A DNA stretch of 64,000 nucleotides, taken from the NCBI RefSeq assembly GCF_040451425.1, contig NZ_CP144374.1, positions 963,501 to 1,027,500 on the forward strand, in the 5' to 3' direction. The position numbers and the translations under genes are program-made. How positions within the stretch are numbered: the first letter of the stretch is position 1; every line of letters begins with the position of its first letter. Source of the stretch: Thermodesulfovibrio sp. 3462-1 (GTDB lineage Bacteria > Nitrospirota > Thermodesulfovibrionia > Thermodesulfovibrionales > Thermodesulfovibrionaceae). The notes under the pieces are model-generated. The model saw only the letters and a list, made by a program, of their open reading frames with translations, searched no databases and had not been told where the DNA came from. Positions 48,321 through 57,538 of this stretch are shown here, piece by piece.

Positions 48321-48560
48321 ATGCGTATCATAACTGTAATTTTAATATCTTTTTTCATTATGTCTGGTAATGTCTTTGCATTAAAATGTGATAAATGCCA
48401 TAAAGATGATAAATCTCTTAATAAAATATTTCAAGAACGACAAGTAAAAACTAAACAGGAACTCTTTGACAAATTAAGAAAAGGACAAAAAGCAAAATTG
48501 CATCAACATTTAACTGACAAAGATATTAATGAAGCAGCAGAGCAGATGAAATTAAGATAA
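48321..48560 (+). CDS. very small exported protein with one c-type heme motif
   Basis: 79 residues: a signal peptide (about 1-20, ending NVFA), then at once CDKCHKDDKS, a single CxxCH heme-binding motif, and a lysine-rich helical remainder ending EAAEQMKLR. The mature part of about 59 residues is shorter than typical class I cytochromes c (80 or more). Possible second axial ligands are histidines in LHQHL and the methionine near the C-terminus. It starts one base after the gatB stop and converges on ilvE with a 2-bp gap. Electron-carrier role is inferred from the motif only. Confidence 0.68.
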   Translation: MRIITVILISFFIMSGNVFALKCDKCHKDDKSLNKIFQERQVKTKQELFDKLRKGQKAKLHQHLTDKDINEAAEQMKLR

Positions 48561-48562
48561 AA

Positions 48563-49477
48563 TCAAACAAAGTCAAGCCAGTGTTGATATTTTGGAACTC
48601 TTCCATTAACTATATCAAAAAACAGTTCCTGTATCTTCTCAGTAACCGGACCACGACTACCTGTGCCAATTGTTCTGCCATCAACTTCTCTTATGGGAGT
48701 TATCTCAGCTGCTGTGCCTGTAAAGAAAGCCTCATCAGAAATATAAAGCTCATCACGGGTAAATCTCTCTTCTTTTACCTCAATCCCCAGATCCTTTGCA
48801 ATGGTGATAACAGTATCTCTTGTTATTCCTTCAAGAATTGAAGTCAAAGGTGTTGTTTTAAGAACTCCTTTGCGGACTATAAAAATATTTTCTCCGCTTC
48901 CTTCAGAAACATATCCTTCTGTATCAAGCAAAACAGCTTCATCATATCCGCAGGAAATTGCTTCAATTTTTGCCAGTTGACTGTTAACATAGTATCCGGC
49001 AACTTTTCCTCTTGACATATTGGAATTAACATGATTTCTAATAAAAGATGATGTTTTAACTCTTATCCCTTTATGAAGTCCTTCTTCTCCAAGATAGGCA
49101 CCCCAACTCCAAACTGCAATTGCAACCTGAATTGGATTGTTTTTAGGATAAACACCCATATTGCCATAACCTACAAAAACTATTGGTCTTATGTAGCAAG
49201 AACTAATTTTATTAACTCTTATAGTTTCTTTTATTGCTTCAAAAATTTGTTCTTCTGTAAAGGGAATTCTTAAAGTAAATATATGAGCAGACTTAAAAAG
49301 TCTTTCCACATGATCTTTTAATCTAAATACTGCCGATCCTTTCTCAGTATTGTAACACCTTATTCCTTCAAATACTGCTAAGCCATAATGAAGGGAATGA
49401 GTGAGAACATGAACCTTCGCATCATCCCAATCTACAAATTTACCATCCATCCATATCTTTTCTGTCTTAGGAACCAT
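48563..49477 (-). CDS. ilvE: branched-chain amino acid aminotransferase
   Basis: Class IV PLP aminotransferase acting in the last step of leucine, isoleucine and valine synthesis, 304 residues. Seen are [36 protein letters not shown], the PLP-lysine block [42 protein letters not shown] and [13 protein letters not shown] with phosphate-binding residues. Single gene transcribed toward the mini-cytochrome gene. Confidence 0.95.
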   Translation of the reverse strand: MVPKTEKIWMDGKFVDWDDAKVHVLTHSLHYGLAVFEGIRCYNTEKGSAVFRLKDHVERLFKSAHIFTLRIPFTEEQIFEAIKETIRVNKISSCYIRPIVFVGYGNMGVYPKNNPIQVAIAVWSWGAYLGEEGLHKGIRVKTSSFIRNHVNSNMSRGKVAGYYVNSQLAKIEAISCGYDEAVLLDTEGYVSEGSGENIFIVRKGVLKTTPLTSILEGITRDTVITIAKDLGIEVKEERFTRDELYISDEAFFTGTAAEITPIREVDGRTIGTGSRGPVTEKIQELFFDIVNGRVPKYQHWLDFV

Positions 49478-49580
49478 GACATATATTAAACACTATTTAT
49501 AATTTCTAAGTCAAGTAGCTTTAAAAAGGAGTTTAGAGGAAAATTTTTTAAAGAGAGGTAATTTCAGAAGCTTTTTTCTT

Positions 49581-49686
49581 AGAAGAAAGCAAGCATATGA
49601 GCGGTTGTAAAGATATCCCATTTTGAGTAGATTTTTATATGAGGCAACGAATAGAATTTCGTATAGATTTTTAATGAGGCAATTCG
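49581..49686 (+). mobile_element. mosaic intergenic repeat, copy 3
   Basis: In the 414-bp ilvE-mfd gap. 49581-49647 matches copy 2 (61/67) and 49643-49686 matches copy 1 (38/44), so this copy carries two right-end-like motifs (TAGATTTTTA-x-ATGAGGCAA at 49628 and 49664), 36 bp apart. It lacks the 70-bp block shared by copies 1 and 2. 49478-49580 shows nothing else that I can name. Confidence 0.7.
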
Positions 49687-49691
49687 TGGTC

Positions 49692-49720
49692 TTGACATAA
49701 AAAATTTTTTTAGATAAAAT
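49692..49720 (+). promoter_or_regulatory. strong sigma70 promoter of the predicted small RNA
   Basis: TTGACA (49692-49697), 17-bp spacer, TAAAAT (49715-49720): a near-consensus promoter with predicted start at about 49727. The -35 begins 5 nt after repeat copy 3. Confidence 0.8.
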
Positions 49721-49726
49721 TTATAT

Positions 49727-49808
49727 ATCCAACAGAAGTTGGATTCACAAAATTAAAGCCATGAAGGTAAAGGGATGAACCCTTTGAACTTCATGGCTTT
49801 TCTTTTTT
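49727..49808 (+). ncRNA. predicted small RNA of about 82 nt
   Basis: The predicted transcript begins with a perfect hairpin ATCCAAC-AGAA-GTTGGAT (49727-49744). A short A-rich linker follows, then a long hairpin with 12-bp and 6-bp stems and a T-run. It has its own promoter and terminator and encodes no plausible protein; the only ATG frame inside is five codons without a ribosome site. I do not recognise it as 6S, tmRNA, SRP RNA or RNase P. It could be a trans-acting sRNA or an attenuator ahead of mfd. Confidence 0.65.
49755..49808 (+). terminator. intrinsic terminator of the small RNA
   Basis: Stem AAAGCCATGAAG / CTTCATGGCTTT (49755-49766 with 49789-49800) enclosing AAAGGG / CCCTTT (49769-49774 with 49780-49785), followed by TCTTTTTT (49801-49808). 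Confidence 0.85.
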
Positions 49809-49827
49809 AGGCTCCCATACATGCCCC

Positions 49828-49886
49828 GCACCCCTTAGCCTGCCCCCTAAGGGGTGCCCCCTCCTTTAAAAAGTATATGATAAAAT
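49828..49886. promoter_or_regulatory. GC-rich inverted repeat and extended -10 upstream of mfd
   Basis: GCACCCCTTAG (49828-49838) pairs perfectly with CTAAGGGGTGC (49847-49857), a GC-rich hairpin that stands out in AT-rich surroundings. It has no T-run, so it is not a standard terminator. An extended -10, TGATAAAAT (49878-49886), ends 5 nt before the mfd ATG; no -35 matches. Confidence 0.5.
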
Positions 49887-49891
49887 AATTA

Positions 49892-52800
49892 ATGAACCAT
49901 ACTGAATCCATTCACAAAGCTTTAACAAAAGAGATAGAACAAATATCTTCGATAATTCAAAAAAACAATGAAATTTACAATCTTTCAATAACCTCTTTTG
50001 CACTTTTTCTTTGTTTTTATGAAAACTACATAGTTTTTGAAGAAAATGAAGAGCAGGCTTATAAACTTTATTCAACTATAAAAACTTTCTCTGAATTTTT
50101 TAATAATCATAATGAAGTTGTTTTCTTGCCATCTCAGGGCAGTGAAAGATTGGTAGCAATATTTAAAATTCTCTACGAAAAAAATAAAAAAATAATCACA
50201 ACAGTTGAATCTGGAAAAATTCCATCTCAGATTGAAACTATTCACCTGAAAAAAGGAATCAGTATTGAAAGAGAAGTGTTAAGACAAAATCTTATTGCAT
50301 CAGGATATACTCAAGCTGAATTAGTGACGCAAGAGAGAGAATTCTCACAACATGGATGGGTTTTTGATATATGGGGAATTGGAGAAGAATATCCAGTTAG
50401 AGTTGAATTTTTTGGTGATGAAATAGAGGAAATAAAAATTTTTAATCCTGATACACAACTCACATTTAAAGATAAAAACGAAATATGGATAATACCAGCA
50501 ACAGAGAATAATGTTACAACGGAATTACTTGATTTATTTGAATTTGATAAGATTTTTACAGTTTTTAACAAAGTTGAAGATTTAAACATTGAGGCTGAGG
50601 ATAGAATAATTAAAATCTCCCATTTACCTTTTAAATTTTCTTCTCAGTCAATTGATGGAGAAGACAAAACATTTTATGGACTTGGTATTTTACCAAATGA
50701 TAGAAAATCTCTTTTTGATTTTCCGAAAAATCTAAAGCAACTTGGAATTCCTATAATTTTTTCTTTAAGCTCTCGCGGAAAAGCTGAAACAGTAAAAGAA
50801 ATTCTCTTTAATCATGGTATTATTGCACCATTGATTAACAAAGCTGAGATTGGGAATTATTCTGGTAAATTTGCCATTACCATCTCTGATCTTCAGGAAG
50901 GATTTTATAGAGAAAACTTGATGATTATTACAGATTTTGAACTGTTTAGAGAAAAAGCAATCAAAAAGAAAAAGCTGAGTTTACAGAAAATTCCTGTTGA
51001 TGGAGAGGAAATAAATGAAGGTGACTATGTAGTTCATAAAGATCATGGAATTGGAATATTTCGTGGTATAAAAAGGCAAAAATATGAAGGTACTGAAGAA
51101 GATGTGCTTGTAATTGAATACAAAGACGGAGACATTCTTTATGTGCCCACATGGAACATAGGAAAAATTTATAGATATTCTGCTCGAGAGGGCTTTATTC
51201 CACCTCTTGATAAACTTGGAAGTAATCGCTGGCAGAAAGCAAAAGAAATAGAGAGAAAAAAAATACAGGAGATTGCCGATAAACTTTTAAAACTTTATGC
51301 TCAAAGAAAAACTCCGCGAGGCTTTATTTACTCTGAGGATACAGAAATTCATAAAAATTTTGATGAATTTTTTCCTTATGAAGAAACCGAAGACCAGCAA
51401 GCAGCCATAGATGCTATTTTAAGAAAAATGAGAGAAACTCTGCCAATGGAAGTCCTTCTATGTGGAGATGCAGGATATGGAAAAACAGAAGTAGCAATGA
51501 GAGCAGCTTTCAGGGCAGTTTATGATGGTAAACAGGTTGCAGTTCTTGTTCCAACAACTCTTCTTTGTGAACAACATTATAGAACTTTCAGAAAAAGATT
51601 TGAAGCCTTTCCTGTAACCATTGAATATCTAAGTAGATTTCGTTCAGCAAAAGAAATTAAAGAAGTTATTGAAAATGTAAAATCCGGAAAGGTTGATATT
51701 TTAATCGGAACTCATATGCTTATTTTGAAAGAAGTAGAATTTTTTGATCTCGGTCTTTTGATCATTGACGAAGAGCAAAAATTTGGTGTAATTCATAAAG
51801 AGAAAATAAAGGAAAAATATCCAAAAGTTGACCTTCTCACTATAACAGCTACTCCCATACCCCGAACTTTACAGATAGGACTGAGCGGATTGTGGGATAT
51901 ATTTATAATACAAACTCCTCCAAAGGAAAGACTTGCAGTTAAAACATTTATTATCCATGAAAATGATTCAATAATTAAAGAAGCAATTGAAAAAGAAATT
52001 CAGAGAGGGGGACAAATTTATTTTCTTCATAATAGAATTCATGATATTGAACTGGTTAAATCAAAGCTTCAAACACTTGTTCCTTTTGCAAAAATAGCAG
52101 TTGCTCATGGAAGAATGAAAGAAAAAATGTTTGATAAAGTCATGATTGATTTTCTTGATGGAAAAATAGATATTTTACTCTGTACTTCCATTATAGCCTC
52201 AGGACTTGATATCCCAAATGTAAACACAATAATAATTGACCAGGCTCACACCTTTGGATTAAGTGATCTTTATCAAATAAGGGGAAGAGTTGGTAGAGCA
52301 TCCATGCAAGCCAGTGCTTATTTAATAGTTCCTTCAGACGGTCTCAGTGAAAATGCTAAAAAAAGAATAAAGGCTATTCAGGAAATGAGTTATCTTGGAG
52401 CAGGCTTTCACGTTGCCCTGAAAGATCTTGAAATAAGAGGTGCTGGAGAGCTTCTTGGAGTTGAGCAATCAGGTATAAATAGATTGGGATTTGATTTATA
52501 TATAGAAATGCTTAATGATGCAGTGAAAGAATTAAAAGGTGAAGTTTTACCAAGTTTAAAGTTACCTGAAATTAAATTGTCTTTACCTGCCTTTATCCCG
52601 GAGGAATACATAAAAGAAACTTCTATGAGAATAAGAATTTATAGAAAACTGAGCCAAATTCTGGAAGAAGATGAAATACAGAAACTCAAAAATGAACTTT
52701 ACGACAGATTTGGAAAACTGCCTCAAGAGGTAGAAAATCTTTTTAAAACAGCACAAATAAGAATTATTGCATCAAAAATTAAAATTTCTCAGATGAAACA

Positions 52801-53011
52801 AAATAAAGATAAATTTAGATTTACAATGGAAGAAAATCTTGAAACAGATTTTGTAACGAAACTTATAGATGTATTAACAGGATTTAAAAATAAGGGCATA
52901 GTAAAACATTTAAAATTTTTTCCGGATGGTTTTGAAGCACAAATGAAAGGACTGGATGAGCTGATTTTCTTTCTTAAACGATTAATTGGAAAGCTTGTTG
53001 TGAAAAAATGA
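49892..53011 (+). CDS. mfd: transcription-repair coupling factor Mfd
   Basis: Mfd removes RNA polymerase stalled at DNA damage and recruits UvrA. It has 1039 residues, about 100 fewer than the E. coli protein. Order: UvrB-like N-terminal region with RVEFFGDEIEEIKIFNPDTQ, the polymerase-interacting CarD-like domain GDYVVHKDHGIGIFRGIKRQ, and helicase motifs GDAGYGKTEVAMRAAF (Walker A), IIDEEQKFGV (DEEQ), TATPIPRTLQIGLSG and QIRGRVGRA. The C-terminal TRCF domain (LPAFIPEEYIKETSMRIRIYRKL) closes the protein. No ribosome site precedes the ATG. The stop overlaps a possible upstream start of the TPR gene. Confidence 0.96.
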   Translation: MNHTESIHKALTKEIEQISSIIQKNNEIYNLSITSFALFLCFYENYIVFEENEEQAYKLYSTIKTFSEFFNNHNEVVFLPSQGSERLVAIFKILYEKNKKIITTVESGKIPSQIETIHLKKGISIEREVLRQNLIASGYTQAELVTQEREFSQHGWVFDIWGIGEEYPVRVEFFGDEIEEIKIFNPDTQLTFKDKNEIWIIPATENNVTTELLDLFEFDKIFTVFNKVEDLNIEAEDRIIKISHLPFKFSSQSIDGEDKTFYGLGILPNDRKSLFDFPKNLKQLGIPIIFSLSSRGKAETVKEILFNHGIIAPLINKAEIGNYSGKFAITISDLQEGFYRENLMIITDFELFREKAIKKKKLSLQKIPVDGEEINEGDYVVHKDHGIGIFRGIKRQKYEGTEEDVLVIEYKDGDILYVPTWNIGKIYRYSAREGFIPPLDKLGSNRWQKAKEIERKKIQEIADKLLKLYAQRKTPRGFIYSEDTEIHKNFDEFFPYEETEDQQAAIDAILRKMRETLPMEVLLCGDAGYGKTEVAMRAAFRAVYDGKQVAVLVPTTLLCEQHYRTFRKRFEAFPVTIEYLSRFRSAKEIKEVIENVKSGKVDILIGTHMLILKEVEFFDLGLLIIDEEQKFGVIHKEKIKEKYPKVDLLTITATPIPRTLQIGLSGLWDIFIIQTPPKERLAVKTFIIHENDSIIKEAIEKEIQRGGQIYFLHNRIHDIELVKSKLQTLVPFAKIAVAHGRMKEKMFDKVMIDFLDGKIDILLCTSIIASGLDIPNVNTIIIDQAHTFGLSDLYQIRGRVGRASMQASAYLIVPSDGLSENAKKRIKAIQEMSYLGAGFHVALKDLEIRGAGELLGVEQSGINRLGFDLYIEMLNDAVKELKGEVLPSLKLPEIKLSLPAFIPEEYIKETSMRIRIYRKLSQILEEDEIQKLKNELYDRFGKLPQEVENLFKTAQIRIIASKIKISQMKQNKDKFRFTMEENLETDFVTKLIDVLTGFKNKGIVKHLKFFPDGFEAQMKGLDELIFFLKRLIGKLVVKK

Positions 53012-53025
53012 TATACTATAAAACT

Positions 53026-53733
53026 ATGAGGATAATTTTAAGCTTATTGATTTTTCTTCTTATTATTGCTTGCGCATCAGAAGAAAGAATAAGGCAAACA
53101 AATGAGTCATATTTTTATACTGCAATGGGATATGTCTATTATATTGAAAAAAATTATCAACTTGCCTTTGTGGAATTTCATAAGGCTCTGCAAATTGACC
53201 CTAATAATGAAAACGCACTTCATGGATTAGCCCTTGTTCATATGGAATTTCAGGAATATGAAACAGCAAAGGACTTATTTCTAAAAATTCTCTCAATGGC
53301 TCCTGATTATGCCGATGCTTGGTTTAATTTTGGAATTTGTTATCAAAGATTAAACATGCATAAGCAGGCAATAGAAGCTTTCCAGAAAGCCTTAGATAAT
53401 CCTTTATTTATAACTCAGGATAAAGCCTTTTTTGGACAGGGACTATCCTATTATAGAACTGGACAGTATAAAGAAGCCAGGGATGCTTTCGATAAAGCAA
53501 TAAAAAGAAATTTTCTTCTTATTCCAGCACATTTTTACATGGCGCTTACCTATCAAAAACTTAATCAGTACTCAGAAGCAGTTAAAACTTTAAAAAATGC
53601 TATAAGATTAGATTCGTCTTTTAAGGGTGATGTAGATAAGTTTGCCAAAACTCTTGAAGAGGAATTAAAAACAGGCCATTCAAATATGTCAAAAGAAGAC
53701 ATCCTTGATCTTCTTGAAATATTAAAATACTAA
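53026..53733 (+). CDS. TPR-repeat lipoprotein
   Basis: 235 residues from the ATG at 53026, with a compact lipoprotein signal MRIILSLLIFLLIIAC. The rest is about five TPR units, for example GYVYYIEKNYQLAFVEFHKALQIDPNNENALHGLA and AWFNFGICYQRLNMHKQAIEAFQKAL. TPR lipoproteins often assist envelope assembly (PilF- or BamD-like roles); no specific family is recognised. An in-frame ATG at 53008 overlapping the mfd stop is an alternative start. Neither has a good ribosome site. murJ begins 1 nt after its stop. Confidence 0.8.
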   Translation: MRIILSLLIFLLIIACASEERIRQTNESYFYTAMGYVYYIEKNYQLAFVEFHKALQIDPNNENALHGLALVHMEFQEYETAKDLFLKILSMAPDYADAWFNFGICYQRLNMHKQAIEAFQKALDNPLFITQDKAFFGQGLSYYRTGQYKEARDAFDKAIKRNFLLIPAHFYMALTYQKLNQYSEAVKTLKNAIRLDSSFKGDVDKFAKTLEEELKTGHSNMSKEDILDLLEILKY

Positions 53734-53734
53734 A

Positions 53735-55291
53735 ATGGCAAAAGGTAAAATAGTTAAAGCAGCAGGAGCTATTTCCTTAGCAACTTCCTTTAGTAGAGTT
53801 CTTGGATACATAAAAGACATGATTCTTGCTAAGTATTTTGGTGCAACAGGACTGAGCGATGTTTTTTTTGTAGCCTTTAGAATACCTAATTTACTTAGAG
53901 AACTCTTTGCTGAAGGCTCCATGTCATCTGCAGTAATTCCTGTTTTAAAAGAATCTCAGATAAAAAATGGAGAAGAAGAAACAAAAAAAATTGTAAAGAG
54001 TCTTTTTACTTTTATACTCATTGTTGTAGGCATAATAGTCCTTACAGGCATTGTATTTAGCCCATTTATTGTAAAAATCATTGCTCCAGGATTTACCACC
54101 AATCCGGAAAAATTCAACTTAACTGTTTTACTTACAAGAATAATGTTTCCCTTTTTACTTTTTATAAGTCTTGCCGCACTCACAATGGGAACTCTTAATA
54201 CGAATAATGTATTTTTTATTCCAGCCCTTGCTCCTTGTTTTTTAAATATTATGATTATCATAGTTGTAGTAGGCTTTAGCTCATTTTTCTTTAATCCAAT
54301 AATCTCTGTTGCAGTAGGCGTTACTCTTGGAGGAATTGTCCAGTGGCTCATTCAGATTCCTTCTTTTTACAAAAATGGCTTTAGATTTGGTATAGCTCCC
54401 TATCATCCTGCTTTAAAAAAAATCGCTATTCTTGTAATTCCTACCACCTTATCAATGACAGTAAATCAAATAAATATCTTTGTAAGCACCATAATAGCAA
54501 GTTTTCTTCCAGAAGGAAGCGTTACATATCTTTATTACTCCATGAGACTTATACAGCTACCTATTGGAATTTTTGGAGTTGCTGTAGGTATGGCAGTTTT
54601 ACCAACACTTTCAGGACATATTGCAGAGGGCAGAAGAGATCTACTTACGAAGGATTTTATTTTTGCTTTAAAATTTCTTTTTTTTCTAACTATACCGTCA
54701 ACAATCGGACTTATTATACTTAAAAAACCTATTGTAAACACTCTCTTTCAAAGAGGTGCCTTTGATTTAAATGCCACAATTAATACTGCCAGTGCCTTAT
54801 TCTTTTACAGTCTTGGAATTCTTGGAACAGTTGGTTCAAGAACAATAACAGCTACATTTTATTCTCTTCAGGATACAAAGACTCCTGTGATATGTGCAAT
54901 CACAGGAATGTTAACAAATATTGGCATTTCTCTTATCCTGATGAAAACCATGAAACACAATGGATTAGCTCTTGCTTATTCTGTGGCTGCAATTGTGCAA
55001 TTTTTAATGCTTGCAAGCTTCATAAAAAGAAAAATACCGGAGATTGCCTTTTCATCTATTGTTAAATCTTTTATAAAAAGCACTATTGCTTCTTTCCTTA
55101 GCATAGGAATTGCTAAATTAATTTGTGACATTAATCCCCACTTCTGGCTTTATAGTGGAAAAATGCTTTTAAAATTCCTCTGGCTTGGGTCTGCAATTGC
55201 TGTAGCCATAGTTCTATATTTTGTCTTTTGCTATTTGATGAAACATGAAGAACTAAGTTATATTTTAAAAAAGCTTAGGAGGCAGCAATGA
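53735..55291 (+). CDS. murJ: lipid II flippase MurJ (MviN)
   Basis: 518-residue polytopic membrane protein of the MOP superfamily, with about 14 predicted membrane segments. Seen are SLATSFSRVLGYIKDMILAKYFGATGLSDVFFVAFRIPNLLRELFAEGSMSSAVIPV at the N-terminus (conserved MurJ arginines) and LYYSMRLIQLPIGIFGVAVGMAVLPTLS in the middle. It flips lipid II to the periplasm for peptidoglycan synthesis. The stop overlaps the hydrolase start by 4 bp. Confidence 0.95.
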   Translation: MAKGKIVKAAGAISLATSFSRVLGYIKDMILAKYFGATGLSDVFFVAFRIPNLLRELFAEGSMSSAVIPVLKESQIKNGEEETKKIVKSLFTFILIVVGIIVLTGIVFSPFIVKIIAPGFTTNPEKFNLTVLLTRIMFPFLLFISLAALTMGTLNTNNVFFIPALAPCFLNIMIIIVVVGFSSFFFNPIISVAVGVTLGGIVQWLIQIPSFYKNGFRFGIAPYHPALKKIAILVIPTTLSMTVNQINIFVSTIIASFLPEGSVTYLYYSMRLIQLPIGIFGVAVGMAVLPTLSGHIAEGRRDLLTKDFIFALKFLFFLTIPSTIGLIILKKPIVNTLFQRGAFDLNATINTASALFFYSLGILGTVGSRTITATFYSLQDTKTPVICAITGMLTNIGISLILMKTMKHNGLALAYSVAAIVQFLMLASFIKRKIPEIAFSSIVKSFIKSTIASFLSIGIAKLICDINPHFWLYSGKMLLKFLWLGSAIAVAIVLYFVFCYLMKHEELSYILKKLRRQQ

Positions 55292-55917
55292 AAATAAAAA
55301 AATTTGAGATTGGCCCACTTTTTGTAAATTGCTATATTTTATACGATGAAGATACAAAAGAGGCAGTTATTATAGACCCTGGAGATGAACCAGATTTAAT
55401 TCTTGATTTCATTAAAGAAGAAGGATTAACTGTAAAATACATTATCTGTACTCATGGACATTTTGATCACATTGGAGCAGTAAAAGAAATCAAAGATGAC
55501 ACAGGTGCAAAAGTGCTTCTCCATGAAAAAGATACCGAAATTTATAGAAATTCACCTCAGGTGGCAGAGCAATTTTTTGGTATAGAAATAGAACCTCAGC
55601 CTGAACCTGATGAACTGATTGAGGATGGAAAAACTATAACAATAGGCAAAAGTCAATTAAAATTTATTCACACTCCAGGACATTCACCTGGAAGTATGTC
55701 CATATACATTGATGGTTATATTTTTACTGGAGACACTCTCTTTGCAGGTTCAGTTGGAAGAACAGACCTGGCTGGAGGAAGTATGAAGGATTTATTAAAT
55801 TCTCTTAAAAAATTAGCTTCTCTGCCTGAAGAAACTGTTGTAATGCCTGGTCATGGTCCGAAAACAAAAATTGGCTACGAAATAAAAACAAATCCCTTTT
55901 ATCATGAAATTGTTTAA
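55288..55917 (+). CDS. MBL-fold metallo-hydrolase (glyoxalase II-like)
   Basis: 209 residues with the full metallo-beta-lactamase metal set: CTHGHFDHIGA (HxHxDH), HTPGHSPGSMSIYI, FTGDTLFAGSVGRTDL (bridging Asp) and VMPGHGPKT. N-terminal GPLFVNCYILYDEDTKEAVIIDPGDEP is typical of the hydroxyacyl-glutathione hydrolase/YcbL subgroup. It probably hydrolyses thioesters or related metabolites in the cytoplasm; substrate unknown. Overlaps murJ by 4 bp and the following lipoprotein gene by 14 bp. Confidence 0.88.
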   Translation: MKIKKFEIGPLFVNCYILYDEDTKEAVIIDPGDEPDLILDFIKEEGLTVKYIICTHGHFDHIGAVKEIKDDTGAKVLLHEKDTEIYRNSPQVAEQFFGIEIEPQPEPDELIEDGKTITIGKSQLKFIHTPGHSPGSMSIYIDGYIFTGDTLFAGSVGRTDLAGGSMKDLLNSLKKLASLPEETVVMPGHGPKTKIGYEIKTNPFYHEIV

Positions 55918-57538
55918 ACTATTAATTTTACTACTTATTCTAATCATTTCCTGCAGCAACACGAATAAAGAAAAAACTGAGCAGGAAAAACTTCAAGGGC
56001 AACCAATCACTATTGGAATTCTCTCTGAAGAGTCCCCTAAAACCATATATGAAAAGTTTTATTCTCTTAAAAAATTCATAGAAACCATCCTAAAAAAACC
56101 TGCATCAATCGACATTGCAAAAGACTACGCAGATCTTGAAAATAAAATAAAACAGAATAAACTTAACCTTCTCATAGTTGACCCTACCATATATTGTGAG
56201 CTTAAATGGTCCATGAAAAATAAAATCTATCCTCTTGTAAAACCTGAAGGAGGAACTGCTGAAACAAGAAGTGTTTTTGTAACAAAATATGGGAAAAACA
56301 TAGATAAAATTTTTGATTCTCTTGGTAAAAAACTTGCTCTTGGAGATGAAAAATCATCATTCAGCTACTTAATACCGCTTTCAATGTTAAAGGATGTTGA
56401 TATTTCACTCAAGGATTTTAAATCAGTGGATATGCTACAAAAGGAACAAAGAATTGCACTTTCAGTTCTTATTGGCGATCATGATATTGGAGCGATGAGT
56501 GAACTGACTGCTAAAAAATATTTGCATGATGGACTTAAAATTGTGAGATACTCTGAATCAACTCCAAGATTTTTAATTGCCTATGTTAACAATTTCCCAC
56601 CTGAAGAGCTGAAAAAAATTAAAAACTCTATCCTTACTCAATCAAATATAGAAATACTTAGATCCCTGAGCATTGAAAAATTCTCTCATGCTGAAGACAG
56701 AGATTTTGATTATATAAGAGTATTAATAAGAAACATAAAAGGGAAAAATTATATTGAATATACTCCTAAAACAATAAAAGTTGCAATTCTGCCTCTTTAT
56801 AGCCCTTTAACTATTTATAAAAGATATGACCCTTTAATGAGATATTTATCTGAAAAAACAGGTTATGAATTTAAGCTTGTAATTCCTAAAAATTTTGAAG
56901 AATTTATTCAACTTGTCAGCGAAGGGAAAGTGGATTTTTCTTATCAAAATCCCTATGTTTTTTCCATTGTATCAAAAAAATATCCAGTTAAAGCTCTTGC
57001 TATCACAATCGGAGAAGACTGTACCCAGGATGATGGTATTTGCGGAGACGAACGGTTTAGGGGAATAATTATTACCAAAAAAGATAGCAATATAAATAAA
57101 ATAGAGGACCTCAAAGGTAAAAGAATAATGATTGTTTCTCCAACTTCTGCAGGAGGATTTTTATCGCAAAAGCTGTATCTTGAGAAAAAGGGATTTAATC
57201 TAACAAGAGATTTTAAACTTATTGATGCTAAAAGGCAAGAAAAAGTTATCATAGGCGTTTATAAAGGTGAGGCAGATGGAGGCTTTATAAGAGAGGCAGC
57301 ATTAAGTGTATGGGCAGAGGAAGTGGATATTTCTAAAATAAAAATTCTTGATTACGGAGAATACCTTCCAAACTGGCCCTTTGCAGTGGTTAAAAACAAA
57401 AACCACGAACTAATAGAAAAAGTTAAAAACTCTCTTCTGAATTTAGATTCTACAATATTAAAAAAAGCCAGAATTAAAGGTTTTAAAGAGGCTACTGATG
57501 CAGATATCGCAACACTTGAAAAACTTAGCAATAAATAA
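55904..57538 (+). CDS. lipoprotein with two tandem PhnD-like binding domains
   Basis: 544 residues. A lipoprotein signal (MKLFKLLILLLILIISC) is followed by two PhnD-type periplasmic binding domains, about 30-280 and 290-540. The second has the family core PLYSPLTIYKRYDPLMRYLSEKTGY, KVDFSYQNPYVFSIV and RGIIITKKDSNINKIEDLKGKR...VSPTSAGGF, and a possible disulfide pair in EDCTQDDGICGDE. PhnD relatives bind phosphonate, phosphite or phosphate. No transporter permease or ATPase is encoded nearby; a histidine kinase and NtrC-type regulator follow directly. It is therefore more likely a ligand sensor than a transporter part (inference). Confidence 0.82.
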   Translation: MKLFKLLILLLILIISCSNTNKEKTEQEKLQGQPITIGILSEESPKTIYEKFYSLKKFIETILKKPASIDIAKDYADLENKIKQNKLNLLIVDPTIYCELKWSMKNKIYPLVKPEGGTAETRSVFVTKYGKNIDKIFDSLGKKLALGDEKSSFSYLIPLSMLKDVDISLKDFKSVDMLQKEQRIALSVLIGDHDIGAMSELTAKKYLHDGLKIVRYSESTPRFLIAYVNNFPPEELKKIKNSILTQSNIEILRSLSIEKFSHAEDRDFDYIRVLIRNIKGKNYIEYTPKTIKVAILPLYSPLTIYKRYDPLMRYLSEKTGYEFKLVIPKNFEEFIQLVSEGKVDFSYQNPYVFSIVSKKYPVKALAITIGEDCTQDDGICGDERFRGIIITKKDSNINKIEDLKGKRIMIVSPTSAGGFLSQKLYLEKKGFNLTRDFKLIDAKRQEKVIIGVYKGEADGGFIREAALSVWAEEVDISKIKILDYGEYLPNWPFAVVKNKNHELIEKVKNSLLNLDSTILKKARIKGFKEATDADIATLEKLSNK

